DNA of 37,308 nt from an uncultured Lentisphaerota bacterium (GTDB lineage: Bacteria; Verrucomicrobiota; Kiritimatiellia; CAIQIC01). Positions within the stretch are counted from its first letter, which is position 1; every line of letters begins with the position of its first letter. The stretch spans positions 1-37,308 of the forward strand of contig CAIWHP010000169.1 in NCBI GenBank assembly GCA_903912445.1. Reading direction: 5' to 3'. Of the stretch, positions 25,055 through 33,328 are shown in pieces. Made by a program: the position numbers and the translations under genes. The notes below the pieces were generated by a model. It was given only the letters and a program-made list of their open reading frames with translations. It was not told the DNA's origin and ran no database searches.

Positions 25055-25878
25055 AACTCACCCGGCCATCGGAGGTGCGTGCGCTGCTGGCGGCCATGGA
25101 TTTTCATCCCAGCCGCGTGCTGGGGCAGAATTTCCTGATCGACGCCAATATCCTGAACATCCTGCTCGACGCGGCCGAGCTGACGCCGGGCGACGGCGTG
25201 CTGGAAGTGGGCCCCGGCCTCGGCGTGCTGACCGAGGGGCTGCTCGCCCGCGCGGGCCGCGTCGTCGCAGTGGAAAAGGACAGCCGGCTGTTCCAGTGGC
25301 TGGAGAACAACTATGCGGCGACCCACACGCTGGGCCTCGTGCATGGCGACATCCTTGAGGTCGGCCTCGAGGCGCTGCTGGCGCAGGGGCTCAACAAGTG
25401 CGTCGCGAACCTGCCGTATGCGGTCGCCAGCCGCTTCCTCGTGGAGCTGATGGGTGCGGCGCGCGCGCCGGAGCGGATCGTTGTCACGGTGCAGCTCGAG
25501 GTGGCGGAGCGCCTCGCGGCCGCGCCCAGTACGCACGACTACGGGCTGATCAGCGTGCTGGCCCAGCTGGCGTATCAGGTGAGCATCCACAAGCGGATCA
25601 GCCCCACGTGTTTCTGGCCGCCGCCGGAGGTGACCTCGGCGATCCTGCTGATGGTGCGCCGCGAGACGCCGCTGGTTGCGGCGGGCGACCGGGCCGCGCT
25701 GCTGCGGCTGCTCAAGCTCTGTTTCTCGAAACGCCGCAAGCAAATCGGCGCGACCCTGCGCGGCGCGCTGTTTGCGGATGTGGACCGGGTGCTGGCCGAG
25801 CTGCAGATTCCGCCCGCGGCGCGCCCGGAAAATCTGGCGCCGGCCGACTGGGCGCGGCTGAGCAGCCGCCTCGCTTGA
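25051..25878 (+). CDS. rsmA: 16S rRNA (adenine1518-N6/adenine1519-N6)-dimethyltransferase
   Basis: This 275-residue protein uses S-adenosylmethionine to dimethylate two adjacent adenines near the 3' end of 16S rRNA during 30S maturation. The motifs are in order: VLGQNFLID near residue 23, SAM-binding VLEVGPGLGVLTEGLL near 50, VAVEKD near 72, GDILEV near 95 and motif IV NLPYAVAS near 121. FWPPPEVTSAIL and SKRRKQIGATL follow in the C-terminal domain. The ATG at 25051 overlaps the pdxA stop (ATGA); a GTG at 25045 is the only near alternative. Synonym ksgA. It is convergent with the histidine kinase gene, with 129 bp between the stops. Confidence 0.95.
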   Translation: MKLTRPSEVRALLAAMDFHPSRVLGQNFLIDANILNILLDAAELTPGDGVLEVGPGLGVLTEGLLARAGRVVAVEKDSRLFQWLENNYAATHTLGLVHGDILEVGLEALLAQGLNKCVANLPYAVASRFLVELMGAARAPERIVVTVQLEVAERLAAAPSTHDYGLISVLAQLAYQVSIHKRISPTCFWPPPEVTSAILLMVRRETPLVAAGDRAALLRLLKLCFSKRRKQIGATLRGALFADVDRVLAELQIPPAARPENLAPADWARLSSRLA

Positions 25879-26007
25879 ACAGCCTCCTGTACTGTCCGCG
25901 TTCCCGCGCCGCGTAAGGCTGTTGCCTGGGCATACGGCAACACAGCGGCCACCGCAAAGTGCGCACACGAAATTTCTTCGGCCGAGGGGGCGTGGCGGAG
26001 CGGCGCT

Positions 26008-28386
26008 TCAGGTCTTGCCGTTTTTCGCGAAGGCTTCCAGCACGTTGCGCAGCTTGGCGAGCAGCGCCGCCTGCTGGTAAGGTTTCTGGAGGAAGCCCGC
26101 GTAGCCCGGACCCGTGACGGTGCCGGTTACGGACTGCTCGTCGAAGCCGCTGCACATGAGGATGGGCACGCCCGGTTTGATCTTCTGGAGGGCGTTGAAG
26201 ACGTCCCCGCCATCCATGTTCGGCATGGTCAGGTCGAGGATGACCAGGGCGATCTCGTCGCGATGGGCCTGCAACTGGGCCGCAGCCGCTGGGCCATCGG
26301 CGGCGACCAGCGCGCTGAAGCCTATTTTTTCCAGCATCCGTTGGCCGAGGTCGCGGACGGCCGCCTCATCATCCACCAGCAGGACCGTACCCTGGCCACG
26401 CCACACGGCCTCGGCAGGCGCGGGCGTGGCGGCGGCCGCGGCAGGGGGCGCGACCGGCAACAGGACGCGGAAGGTGGTGCCTTGGCCGGGTGCGCTGACG
26501 ACGCGGATCGCGCCGCGGTGCAGACGCACGGAGCCCAGCACGGCGGCGAGGCCGAGGCCGCGTCCGGTGAAGTGCGTGGTGAAGAACGGATCGAAGATGC
26601 GCGCCAAAGTCGCGCTGTCCATGCCGCTGCCGTTGTCGCTCACCTCCAGGTAGGCGTAGCAGCCAGGCGGCAGCGCTTCCGCCAGCCAGGTGGTGGCGAG
26701 GTAGGCGGCGTCGCACACCATCTCCCCGGTGCGCAGGACGATTTCGCCGGCGCGCCCGCCGATGGCCTCGGCGGCGTTGTTGACGAGGTTGGTGACGACC
26801 TGGCGGACCAGCGTGATGTCGGCTTCGATGGTCGGCGGCTGCGTATCGGATTCAAGGCGCAGCTTGATGTCGCGCGGCATGCCGGAGGTGAGCATCACGC
26901 TCATCTCGGCGGCCACGGCCCCCAGGGTCAGCGGCTGCGGCGTGAAGCTGGCGCGGCCGGAATAGATGAGCATGTTCATGCTCAGCTCGGCGGCGCGCCG
27001 CGCGGCCTTGTCCACCTCCAGCAGGCAGACGCGCGCGGGGGAGAGGGGGGCGAGCTCGTTCAACGCCAGTTCGACATTGCCGAGGATGGTCAGCAGGATA
27101 TTGTTGAAATCATGCGCGATGCCGCCGGCGACGACGCCCAGGCTCTCGAGCTTCTGCATCTGGTGCGCCTGCTCGGCCAGCCGCCGGCGGTCGGCCTCGG
27201 CCTGATGCCGCTCGGTGCAGTCGCGGACCAGCGCGATGACCGCCACGCGGCCGTCGATATTGAACATCCGCGCATGGATTTCCACCGGAATGCTCCGCCC
27301 ATCCTTGGCGGTGAGCTGCCGTTCGAACTCCAGGGCCGTGCCATCCAGCAGCTGCCCGGTCAGGAGAGCCGTCTCCGCGGCATCCCGGGCCACAAAGAAA
27401 TCCAAGGGCGGGCGGTGTAGCAGCTCCTCGCGCGGATAGCCGAGCAGCCGGCAGGCGACATCGTTGACTTCGAGGCAGCGCCCCAGGCTGCCATCGAGTT
27501 GCAGGGCGTAGACAAACAGGGCGTCGGTGACGTTCTCGAACAGCGTGCGGTAGCGCTCTTCCTTCTCGCGCAGATCGCGGGTCCGCTCCTCCAGCCGGGT
27601 CTCGATGTGCAGCATGGCTATCTCGCGCCGCGCCTTCTCGCCGAGCGCGATGAGATACTCCGGGTTAAACGGCTTGTGGACGTAGGCGCGTGCGCCGCGC
27701 CGCATCCAGTCGAGCGCCAGTTCCGCGCGTGGGTCGCCGGTCATCATGATGACAGCGCTGTGCGGGCTGGTGCGCACCACCTCGTCGAGCAGCACGTCGC
27801 CGGGCATGTCGGGCAGATGGTAGTCGAGGATGATCAGCTCCTGCGATTCGCGGCGGCAGCGGTGCAGCGCCTCGCTGGCGGTGCGGACCGCGGCGGCCGT
27901 GTAGCCGTGCGCGGCAAAAGAGCGCACCAGCATGGTGCTGACCACATCCTCGTCCTCGACGATCAGCACGCGCGTCGTCAGCACAGGCGTTTTGCCGGCC
28001 AACAGCTGTTCGGCGGTGCCGAGCAGCTCGGAGGGCAGGAACGGCGAGGATAGGAAGGCATTGGCGCCCAGCTCCGCCGTGATCTGCCGCGCGTCCTCGC
28101 CGGCAAAGGTCGCGGAGATGACCAGTACCGGTGTCCGGTTGAAGGCCGGGTAGTCCGGCGACCGCAGCAGCCGGCAGAAACGCCAGCCATCCAGCCCCGG
28201 CATGTGCAGGTCGGTGACGATCAAGGCCGGCTTGATCTGGGTCTTGATCGCCTCCAGCGCCGCCGTGGCGGAGGAAAAAGGATGCACGCTAAAGCCGCCG
28301 ATACGCAGCAGCTGGTTCCATAGCATCAGCTGCGTGGCGTCGTCGTTGACCACCACGATCTGAGCCTTGGCCGGGTCTGTTTTCAT
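26008..28386 (-). CDS. hybrid sensor histidine kinase, REC-REC-PAS-HisKA-HATPase-REC
   Basis: This 792-residue protein has no membrane segment and is probably cytosolic. A receiver domain has phosphoacceptor D59 in VTDLHMPGLDG, and a second has D188 in LDYHLPDMPGD. A short coiled linker (about 255-275) and a PAS domain (276-395) follow. The dimerisation/phosphoacceptor helix is GGIAHDFNN with H425. The ATPase domain has NLVNNAAEAI, DNGSGMD and FTGRGLGLAAV. A C-terminal receiver has D718 in LDLTMPNMDGG. The short GIAHDFNN form of the H-box is typical of PAS-hybrid kinases. The HPt gene lies immediately upstream. The start is either ATG 28386 or GTG 28398, the latter overlapping the HPt stop (GTGA). 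No DNA-binding output domain is present, so the target must be a separate regulator. Confidence 0.92.
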   Translation of the reverse strand: MKTDPAKAQIVVVNDDATQLMLWNQLLRIGGFSVHPFSSATAALEAIKTQIKPALIVTDLHMPGLDGWRFCRLLRSPDYPAFNRTPVLVISATFAGEDARQITAELGANAFLSSPFLPSELLGTAEQLLAGKTPVLTTRVLIVEDEDVVSTMLVRSFAAHGYTAAAVRTASEALHRCRRESQELIILDYHLPDMPGDVLLDEVVRTSPHSAVIMMTGDPRAELALDWMRRGARAYVHKPFNPEYLIALGEKARREIAMLHIETRLEERTRDLREKEERYRTLFENVTDALFVYALQLDGSLGRCLEVNDVACRLLGYPREELLHRPPLDFFVARDAAETALLTGQLLDGTALEFERQLTAKDGRSIPVEIHARMFNIDGRVAVIALVRDCTERHQAEADRRRLAEQAHQMQKLESLGVVAGGIAHDFNNILLTILGNVELALNELAPLSPARVCLLEVDKAARRAAELSMNMLIYSGRASFTPQPLTLGAVAAEMSVMLTSGMPRDIKLRLESDTQPPTIEADITLVRQVVTNLVNNAAEAIGGRAGEIVLRTGEMVCDAAYLATTWLAEALPPGCYAYLEVSDNGSGMDSATLARIFDPFFTTHFTGRGLGLAAVLGSVRLHRGAIRVVSAPGQGTTFRVLLPVAPPAAAAATPAPAEAVWRGQGTVLLVDDEAAVRDLGQRMLEKIGFSALVAADGPAAAAQLQAHRDEIALVILDLTMPNMDGGDVFNALQKIKPGVPILMCSGFDEQSVTGTVTGPGYAGFLQKPYQQAALLAKLRNVLEAFAKNGKT

Positions 28387-28394
28387 GTTCGCTG

Positions 28395-28781
28395 TCACGA
28401 GCTTGCCGGCTCCTGTTTTAATATACACTGCATTTCTGAGCGCGTGGCCATCATGCACCGCTCCACCGCTTCCAACGCCTGCGCAGGCCATGAAAAGTCG
28501 CCCCGCCGACAGGCGCTTTCGATGTCCTGCGTCAGCTGCGCCATGCCCAGCGCGCCCACCGTCAACGAGGCGCCCCGGATCGCATGTGCCACTTGCTGTA
28601 CCGCGTTGCGGTCCCCCGTATGCCAAGCCGCGCGCAAGGCCGTCATGCGCGGCGTCAGGTCCGCGAGGTAAAGTTCAAGCAGATTGTGAGCCAGTGCCCG
28701 GTCCTCCATGCACTGCCGGAACAAGGCCGCGCGATCGAACACGGGCGCTGCGAGTGCAGAAAGGCAAGGCATCGTCGTCAT
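28395..28781 (-). CDS. histidine phosphotransfer (HPt) domain protein
   Basis: This 128-residue single-domain protein has the HPt signature QQVAHAIRGASLTVGA around phosphoacceptor H66, within a predicted four-helix bundle. The surrounding LLELYLADLTPRMTALRAAW is typical of Hpt domains. It ends where the hybrid kinase gene begins, so the pair forms a phosphorelay: kinase H425, a receiver Asp, then H66, then an unknown final regulator. The ATG at 28781 is chosen because the longer frame to 28820 adds a non-homologous tail; an ATG at 28772 is also possible. It is divergent from mfd. Confidence 0.88.
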   Translation of the reverse strand: MTTMPCLSALAAPVFDRAALFRQCMEDRALAHNLLELYLADLTPRMTALRAAWHTGDRNAVQQVAHAIRGASLTVGALGMAQLTQDIESACRRGDFSWPAQALEAVERCMMATRSEMQCILKQEPASS

Positions 28782-28941
28782 TTCAATTGGAATCCTACCG
28801 CGCCAGGCGCCGACATGCAACGCGTGAAGTGGCGGTTGTCATCCAAATGTTTTTCCAGGACGCCCTGGCGCCGCGCCTGTGTTGCCAAAAACAAGAAAGC
28901 GCCGCCGGTTATTTGCGGCCCTGGCTGCGAACCCGGACGGC

Positions 28942-28987
28942 TTCCAAGGTTTGGAAACGCGGCGCAGGAATATTCCAAGCTTTGGAA
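28942..28987. repeat. paired 15-bp palindrome (copy C, upstream of mfd)
   Basis: TTCCAAGGTTTGGAA at 28942-28956 and TTCCAAGCTTTGGAA at 28973-28987 have centres 31 bp apart. The pair lies between the divergent HPt and mfd genes, and the right arm of the second site occupies the position of the mfd -35 box. Confidence 0.75.
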
Positions 28988-29009
28988 AATCCGCTCTCCG
29001 CGATATCTT
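28982..29009 (+). promoter_or_regulatory. candidate mfd promoter overlapping a palindrome
   Basis: TTGGAA (28982-28987, right arm of the second palindrome), a 16-nt spacer and TATCTT (29004-29009) are followed 9 nt later by the ATG at 29019. No Shine-Dalgarno is present. A protein bound to the palindrome would cover the -35 box. A similar TTGGAA, 16 nt, TTAGGT arrangement lies ahead of recJ. Confidence 0.4.
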
Positions 29010-29018
29010 CCCCGCGCC

Positions 29019-32000
29019 ATGAAAGCTGAACAGCGGCAGTCCTTGCTCGCTGACCGAGACCTTGAGCACCTGGTGGAGGCCTTCCGCGCGGGGCGGGTGG
29101 TTTTTGTCCCCAGCTTGCCCTTGGGCGCTCAGGCCGTGCTGGCGCTGGCTCTGGCCCGGGCGCTCGGCCGGCCGCTGCTCTGGCTCGGCGATGCCCCCAA
29201 GACGCTCGACTTGTTCCATCGCGACCTGCTCGCGCTGGCCGGCGGCGAGGAGGCGCGGCGCGTCGCGTTCTTCCCGGCGCTGGAAGAAAGCGCGGGCCGC
29301 GGCGGCGCGGCGGCCGACATCGTCGGCGACCGGCTGCTGGCGCTGCAGGCGTGCCTGCACAAGCCCGGCCCCCTGCTGGTGGCCACCTGCGCGCAGGCCC
29401 TGCTGCAGACGACGCTGGCGCCGGCCGAAATCCAGGCCGCGCACCGCAGCCTCCACGCCGGCGATGCGCTCGACCCGGCGCAGCTGGTCGCCGATCTGGA
29501 GAAACTGGGCTACCGCTTCGAGGTCGAGGTGCAGGAAAAAGGGCAAGCCGCCCGGCGCGGCGGCCTGCTGGATCTCTGGCCGCCGACGGAGCAGTGGCCG
29601 CTGCGCCTCGAATTCTCCGGCGCCCAGCTCGAATCCATCCGCGCCTTTGACCCAGCCTTGCAGCGCTCGGTGGAGCCGCGTGACGCCGCGACGCTCGTGC
29701 CCGCCAGCGAACGGCCGCTCTCCGCGCAGGTCAGTTCCTTGCTGGACTATCTCCCGCCGGACACGCTCTGGTTCTGGTCGGAGCCGGAGAGCATCCGCCA
29801 TCACGCGGCCCTCTCGCTGGCGGCGCAGGAACAGGTGAAGGGTGACGAACTCGAACCCGCGGCGCGTTTCGATGCGCTGCGGTTGCGGTGGGAGCGGCGC
29901 TTCAAGCCGGGCAGCTTGATCTGCGGCCTCGATGCGGCCCAGGAAGCGCCGGCCTACGCGCTCGATATCAACCCTTGCGAGGGCCTGCCGGCGCTGGATT
30001 CCGGCGGCCGCGGCCAGCCCGACCTGATCCAGGCCGAGCGCGAAAAATTCATCGCCAACCTGCAGCGCCGCGCCGCCGAGGGCTGGCGCGTGGAGTTTTT
30101 CTTCAACACCCAGGGCGCGTACGATCGCTTCACGGAAATGGCGGCCGAAGCGGCCAAGGTCTCTGGTTCCAAGTCACAGGTGGCAGGTTCAAAGAAAAAA
30201 ATCATCCGCCATGCGCCCCCCGACACGCCTGTTCCTCCTGCGTCCCTCGACCCTCGACCCTCCTCACTCTTGCTCCACGTCGCGCCGCTCTCCGGCGGGT
30301 TTGTGGTGGAATCGCGGCGCTGGCTGGTGGTGGCGGAGTCCGATCTCTACGGCTTTCGCAAGACGCTGCCGGGCCGCTACGAGCTGCACGGCCGGAAGAC
30401 CGGGCCGGTGCGCGCGGGCTCGATGCTGCGCGTGGCGGACTGGAGCGACCTCGAGCCCGGCGACCTCGTGGTCCACGCGGACCAGGGCATCGGCAAATAT
30501 CTCGGGCTCTACGAGGTCGAGTTCCAGGGCCGGCACCAGGAGGTGCTGGCGATCGAATATGCGGAGAAGGCGCGGCTCTACGTGCCGGTCAACCAGGCGC
30601 ACCTGCTCAGCCGCTATGTGGGGGTGGGGCGGCACCGGCCGGAGCTGCACACGCTCGGCGGCACGCGCTGGGAGCGCGAAAAGCATGCGGCCCAGCGCGC
30701 CGTGGCCGACCTTGCGGGGCAGCTGCTGGAGCTGCAGGCCGCCCGCGACGCACTCCCCGGCCACGCCTTTGCGGCGGACTCCAACTGGCAGCACGAGTTC
30801 GAAAACGCGTTCCCGTTCACCGAGACGCCCGACCAGCTTGCCGCCATCCAGGCCGCCAAACGCGACATGGAGTCCACGCGCCCCATGGACCGCCTGATCT
30901 GCGGCGACGTGGGCTACGGCAAGACCGAGGTCGCCATGCGCGCCGCGTTCAAGGCTGTGATGGACGGCAAGCAGGTCGCCATGCTCGTGCCGACGACCAT
31001 CCTCGCGCAGCAGCACTTCGAATCCTTCGCCGAGCGTTTCGCCGCCTACCCATTCACCATCGAGATGCTCTCCCGCTTCCGCACCCGCGAGCAGCAGGCC
31101 GACGTCGTCCGCCGCCTGCGCGAGGGCGGCGTGGATATCGTCATCGGCACGCACCGGCTGGTGCAGAAGGACGTGGCGTTCAAGGACCTCGGGCTGGTGA
31201 TCATCGACGAGGAGCAGCGCTTCGGCGTGCAGCACAAGGAGCGGCTCAAGCAGTACCGCCAGCTGGTGGACGTGCTGACGCTGACCGCGACGCCGATCCC
31301 GCGCACGCTCTACCTGAGCCTGACCGGCGCGCGCGACCTCTCCACGATCCAGACGCCGCCGCTGGAGCGGCTGCCGGTGGAGACCATCGTCGCGCCGCTG
31401 ACCGAGGAGCTTGTCCGCAGCGCGATCATGCACGAGCTGGACCGCGGCGGGCAGGTCTTCTATTTGCACAACCGCGTCCAGACGATCGAGCAGGCGCGCG
31501 AAAAGCTGCAGGGACTGGTGCCGGAGGCGCAGATCGCCGTCGCCCACGGCCAGATGGGGGAGGGACAGCTGGCGGGGATCATGCATCGCTTCACGCGCGG
31601 CGACTTCGACGTCCTGCTCTGCACCACCATCATCGAGAGCGGGCTGGACATCCCGACGGTCAACACGATCCTGATCGAGCGCGCCGACCGCTTCGGCCTC
31701 GCCGAGCTCTATCAATTGCGCGGCCGGGTGGGGCGCTACAAGCACCAGGCCCACGCCTATCTGCTGCTGCCGCGCCACGGCCGGCTCTTCGACACCGCGC
31801 GCAAGCGCATCGGCGCGATCAAGCAATATTCCAGCCTTGGCGCCGGCTTCAAGCTGGCCCTGCGCGACCTCGAGATCCGCGGCGCCGGCAACCTGCTCGG
31901 TGCCGCTCAAAGTGGACACATTGCCGCCGTCGGGTTCGACCTCTACTGCCAGCTGCTCAAGCGCTCCGTCGCGCTGCTCAAGGGCGAGAAGCCGCCGCTG

Positions 32001-32417
32001 ATCATCGAGGTGGAGACGCGGCTGGACTTCCTCGACTTCTCCACCAGCGGCGCGGCCGCGGAAAATTCAGCCGTCCTGCCGCCCGACTACATCGAGGATG
32101 AAAGCCTCCGCGTCCGCGCCTACCGCAAGATCGCCGAGGCGTCGGCGGAGAAGGAACTGGATGAGCTGCGCGCCGACCTGCGCGACCGCTTCGGCCCGCT
32201 CCCCAACGCCGCCGCGTGCCTGTTCAAGGTCGCCAAGCTGCGCATCGCCGCCGCCGAACGCGGCGTCCGCTCGATCGAGGTCGCGGAAGGCAAGGCGATG
32301 CTGCGCCGCGGCAACGACAACTGGCTCATGCCCGGCGGCCACTACCCCCGCCTCCACGCCACCACCCCCGCCACCAAGCTCGACGAGTTGATTCGGATCG
32401 TTCGCGCGTGGCGGTGA
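29019..32417 (+). CDS. mfd: transcription-repair coupling factor
   Basis: This 1132-residue ATP-driven DNA translocase releases RNA polymerase stalled at lesions and recruits UvrA. The N-terminal UvrB-like region occupies residues 1-370. The CarD-like RNA-polymerase-interacting domain starts with [20 protein letters not shown] near 476. The translocase motifs are intact: Walker [10 protein letters not shown] near 628, DEEQRFG near 730, TATPIPRT near 756 and the TRG-type motif after it. The C-terminal TRCF domain (about 985-1090) is present. Residues about 380-419 are odd: a low-complexity, repeat-derived stretch lies in a linker before the RNA-polymerase-interacting domain. The frame is open to 28584, but the sequence before 29019 is palindrome and promoter DNA, so ATG 29019 is the start. 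It is close to the usual length (E. coli 1148). Confidence 0.95.
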   Translation: MKAEQRQSLLADRDLEHLVEAFRAGRVVFVPSLPLGAQAVLALALARALGRPLLWLGDAPKTLDLFHRDLLALAGGEEARRVAFFPALEESAGRGGAAADIVGDRLLALQACLHKPGPLLVATCAQALLQTTLAPAEIQAAHRSLHAGDALDPAQLVADLEKLGYRFEVEVQEKGQAARRGGLLDLWPPTEQWPLRLEFSGAQLESIRAFDPALQRSVEPRDAATLVPASERPLSAQVSSLLDYLPPDTLWFWSEPESIRHHAALSLAAQEQVKGDELEPAARFDALRLRWERRFKPGSLICGLDAAQEAPAYALDINPCEGLPALDSGGRGQPDLIQAEREKFIANLQRRAAEGWRVEFFFNTQGAYDRFTEMAAEAAKVSGSKSQVAGSKKKIIRHAPPDTPVPPASLDPRPSSLLLHVAPLSGGFVVESRRWLVVAESDLYGFRKTLPGRYELHGRKTGPVRAGSMLRVADWSDLEPGDLVVHADQGIGKYLGLYEVEFQGRHQEVLAIEYAEKARLYVPVNQAHLLSRYVGVGRHRPELHTLGGTRWEREKHAAQRAVADLAGQLLELQAARDALPGHAFAADSNWQHEFENAFPFTETPDQLAAIQAAKRDMESTRPMDRLICGDVGYGKTEVAMRAAFKAVMDGKQVAMLVPTTILAQQHFESFAERFAAYPFTIEMLSRFRTREQQADVVRRLREGGVDIVIGTHRLVQKDVAFKDLGLVIIDEEQRFGVQHKERLKQYRQLVDVLTLTATPIPRTLYLSLTGARDLSTIQTPPLERLPVETIVAPLTEELVRSAIMHELDRGGQVFYLHNRVQTIEQAREKLQGLVPEAQIAVAHGQMGEGQLAGIMHRFTRGDFDVLLCTTIIESGLDIPTVNTILIERADRFGLAELYQLRGRVGRYKHQAHAYLLLPRHGRLFDTARKRIGAIKQYSSLGAGFKLALRDLEIRGAGNLLGAAQSGHIAAVGFDLYCQLLKRSVALLKGEKPPLIIEVETRLDFLDFSTSGAAAENSAVLPPDYIEDESLRVRAYRKIAEASAEKELDELRADLRDRFGPLPNAAACLFKVAKLRIAAAERGVRSIEVAEGKAMLRRGNDNWLMPGGHYPRLHATTPATKLDELIRIVRAWR
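30158..30275 (+). repeat. in-frame repeat-like insertion in mfd
   Basis: The stretch starts with GGTTCCAAGTCACAGGTGGC and continues in A-rich DNA (nine of ten bases A near 30194). It ends with a TCGACCC direct repeat at 30247-30261. It encodes [17 protein letters not shown] and then a Pro/Ser-rich [10 protein letters not shown]. Composition and wording resemble intergenic degenerate repeats of Verrucomicrobia-like genomes rather than Mfd sequence. It keeps the frame and falls in a linker. Confidence 0.6.
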
Positions 32418-32532
32418 AGAAGATTGAACAGAAGGGAACGAAGCAACGAAGCTCGTGAACGGCGAAAGTCAGGTTCAGCGCGGAATGCGAGATAACCTGT
32501 GCTTTTCGGTTCAGGGTTCCGTTCTCATGGTC

Positions 32533-32925
32533 TCAATCTTCGGTGAACAACTGCGTTCCGCACTTGGTGCATTTGCCTGTCTGCCCGACTAGTTTCCAGT
32601 TCGGATTTGATCCGGACCAATCTCCGCTTGCGTCTCTTCCCAGCCAGTCTCCACATTGCGGGCAACGGATGAAGCTGGCGTGCCGTCTCTGCGCCGTGAC
32701 AATCCAAGCCCACGGCAGACCGATGATGTAGACGATGGCGAGGCCAATTGAGACCATCCAGAATCGTCCGCAGGTATCCAGGCGACGGACGGCGAGGGCG
32801 TAGACCGCCAACCCGCCGACATAGATCAGGTGAGGGAGAAGGCTGTGCCATGAGAAGCGTTCCTTCTCGTGACGTTCCCAGTACGTGACAAATTCGGTTC
32901 GCGTAGGTTGAGATTCCTTGTTCAT
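32533..32925 (-). CDS. small membrane protein with C-terminal zinc ribbon
   Basis: This 130-residue protein has no family I recognise. Residues 28-48 and 57-78 form two hydrophobic helices (LLPHLIYVGGLAVYALAV; MVSIGLAIVYIIGLPWAWIV). After them comes a cytosol-type zinc ribbon with C88-P-Q-C91 and C119-T-K-C122, separated by a Trp-rich segment. The start at 32925 has AAGAGA just upstream; the frame extends 8 codons further without a better start. Base composition is lower in GC than the flanking genes, and it sits next to repeat-rich non-coding DNA, which may mark a locally acquired or fast-evolving gene. Function unknown. Confidence 0.6.
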   Translation of the reverse strand: MNKESQPTRTEFVTYWERHEKERFSWHSLLPHLIYVGGLAVYALAVRRLDTCGRFWMVSIGLAIVYIIGLPWAWIVTAQRRHASFIRCPQCGDWLGRDASGDWSGSNPNWKLVGQTGKCTKCGTQLFTED

Positions 32926-33328
32926 TCTCTTGCCCGAAATTGTCTCCAAGTGGAATGCAGCCTAGCATCTTTATGGCCATTCTGCTTGGCATGCGGCCAT
33001 GCTGCATACACGTTATTCTCGCGGGCTGTGGCGGGTCAAGCGTGCAGTGGGGTTGCGTTGGGTGATGCGGATTTGCGCCGAGTCGGAGACTCGGCCTACA
33101 GGCAAACAGCGCCACAATTGTAGAAGGCCGGGTCTCCGACCCGGCGAACCCCAACCAGCCTCAACGCGGCACCATCCAACGGGGATCGAAGCATTGACGC
33201 TGTGGACAAGATGGACGGACAGCAATGTCGCGCCGTCCATTCCGTCCATGAAGTCCATTGTTTGTTCCGCGCAGATCAGACCCGCGACTCATGGAGGGCC
33301 TGCTGCTTCAACGCCGTGCCACATCAGG
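32926..33328. other. 403-bp non-coding repeat island
   Basis: There is no credible gene here. It holds two short hairpins: CCGAGTC-GGA-GACTCGG at 33078-33094 and GCCGGGTC-TCC-GACCCGGC at 33127-33145. Downstream is a GTCCAT-type array in both orientations with a 9-bp inverted repeat ATGGACGGA (33211-33219) / TCCGTCCAT (33241-33249). All look like dispersed non-coding repeats. Transcription of recJ from the right ends into this region. Confidence 0.55.

Noticed and set aside
28942-28987. LexA/SOS box upstream of mfd
   Set aside because: The palindrome TTCCAANNNTTGGAA does not match the TGTTC-N4-GAACA site reported for Verrucomicrobia, and its pairing and locations (including gene ends) do not fit a simple SOS operator.
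28584-29018. Longer N-terminus of Mfd from upstream in-frame codons
   Set aside because: The region overlaps the HPt gene on the other strand and contains the palindrome pair and promoter; homology to Mfd begins only after 29019.
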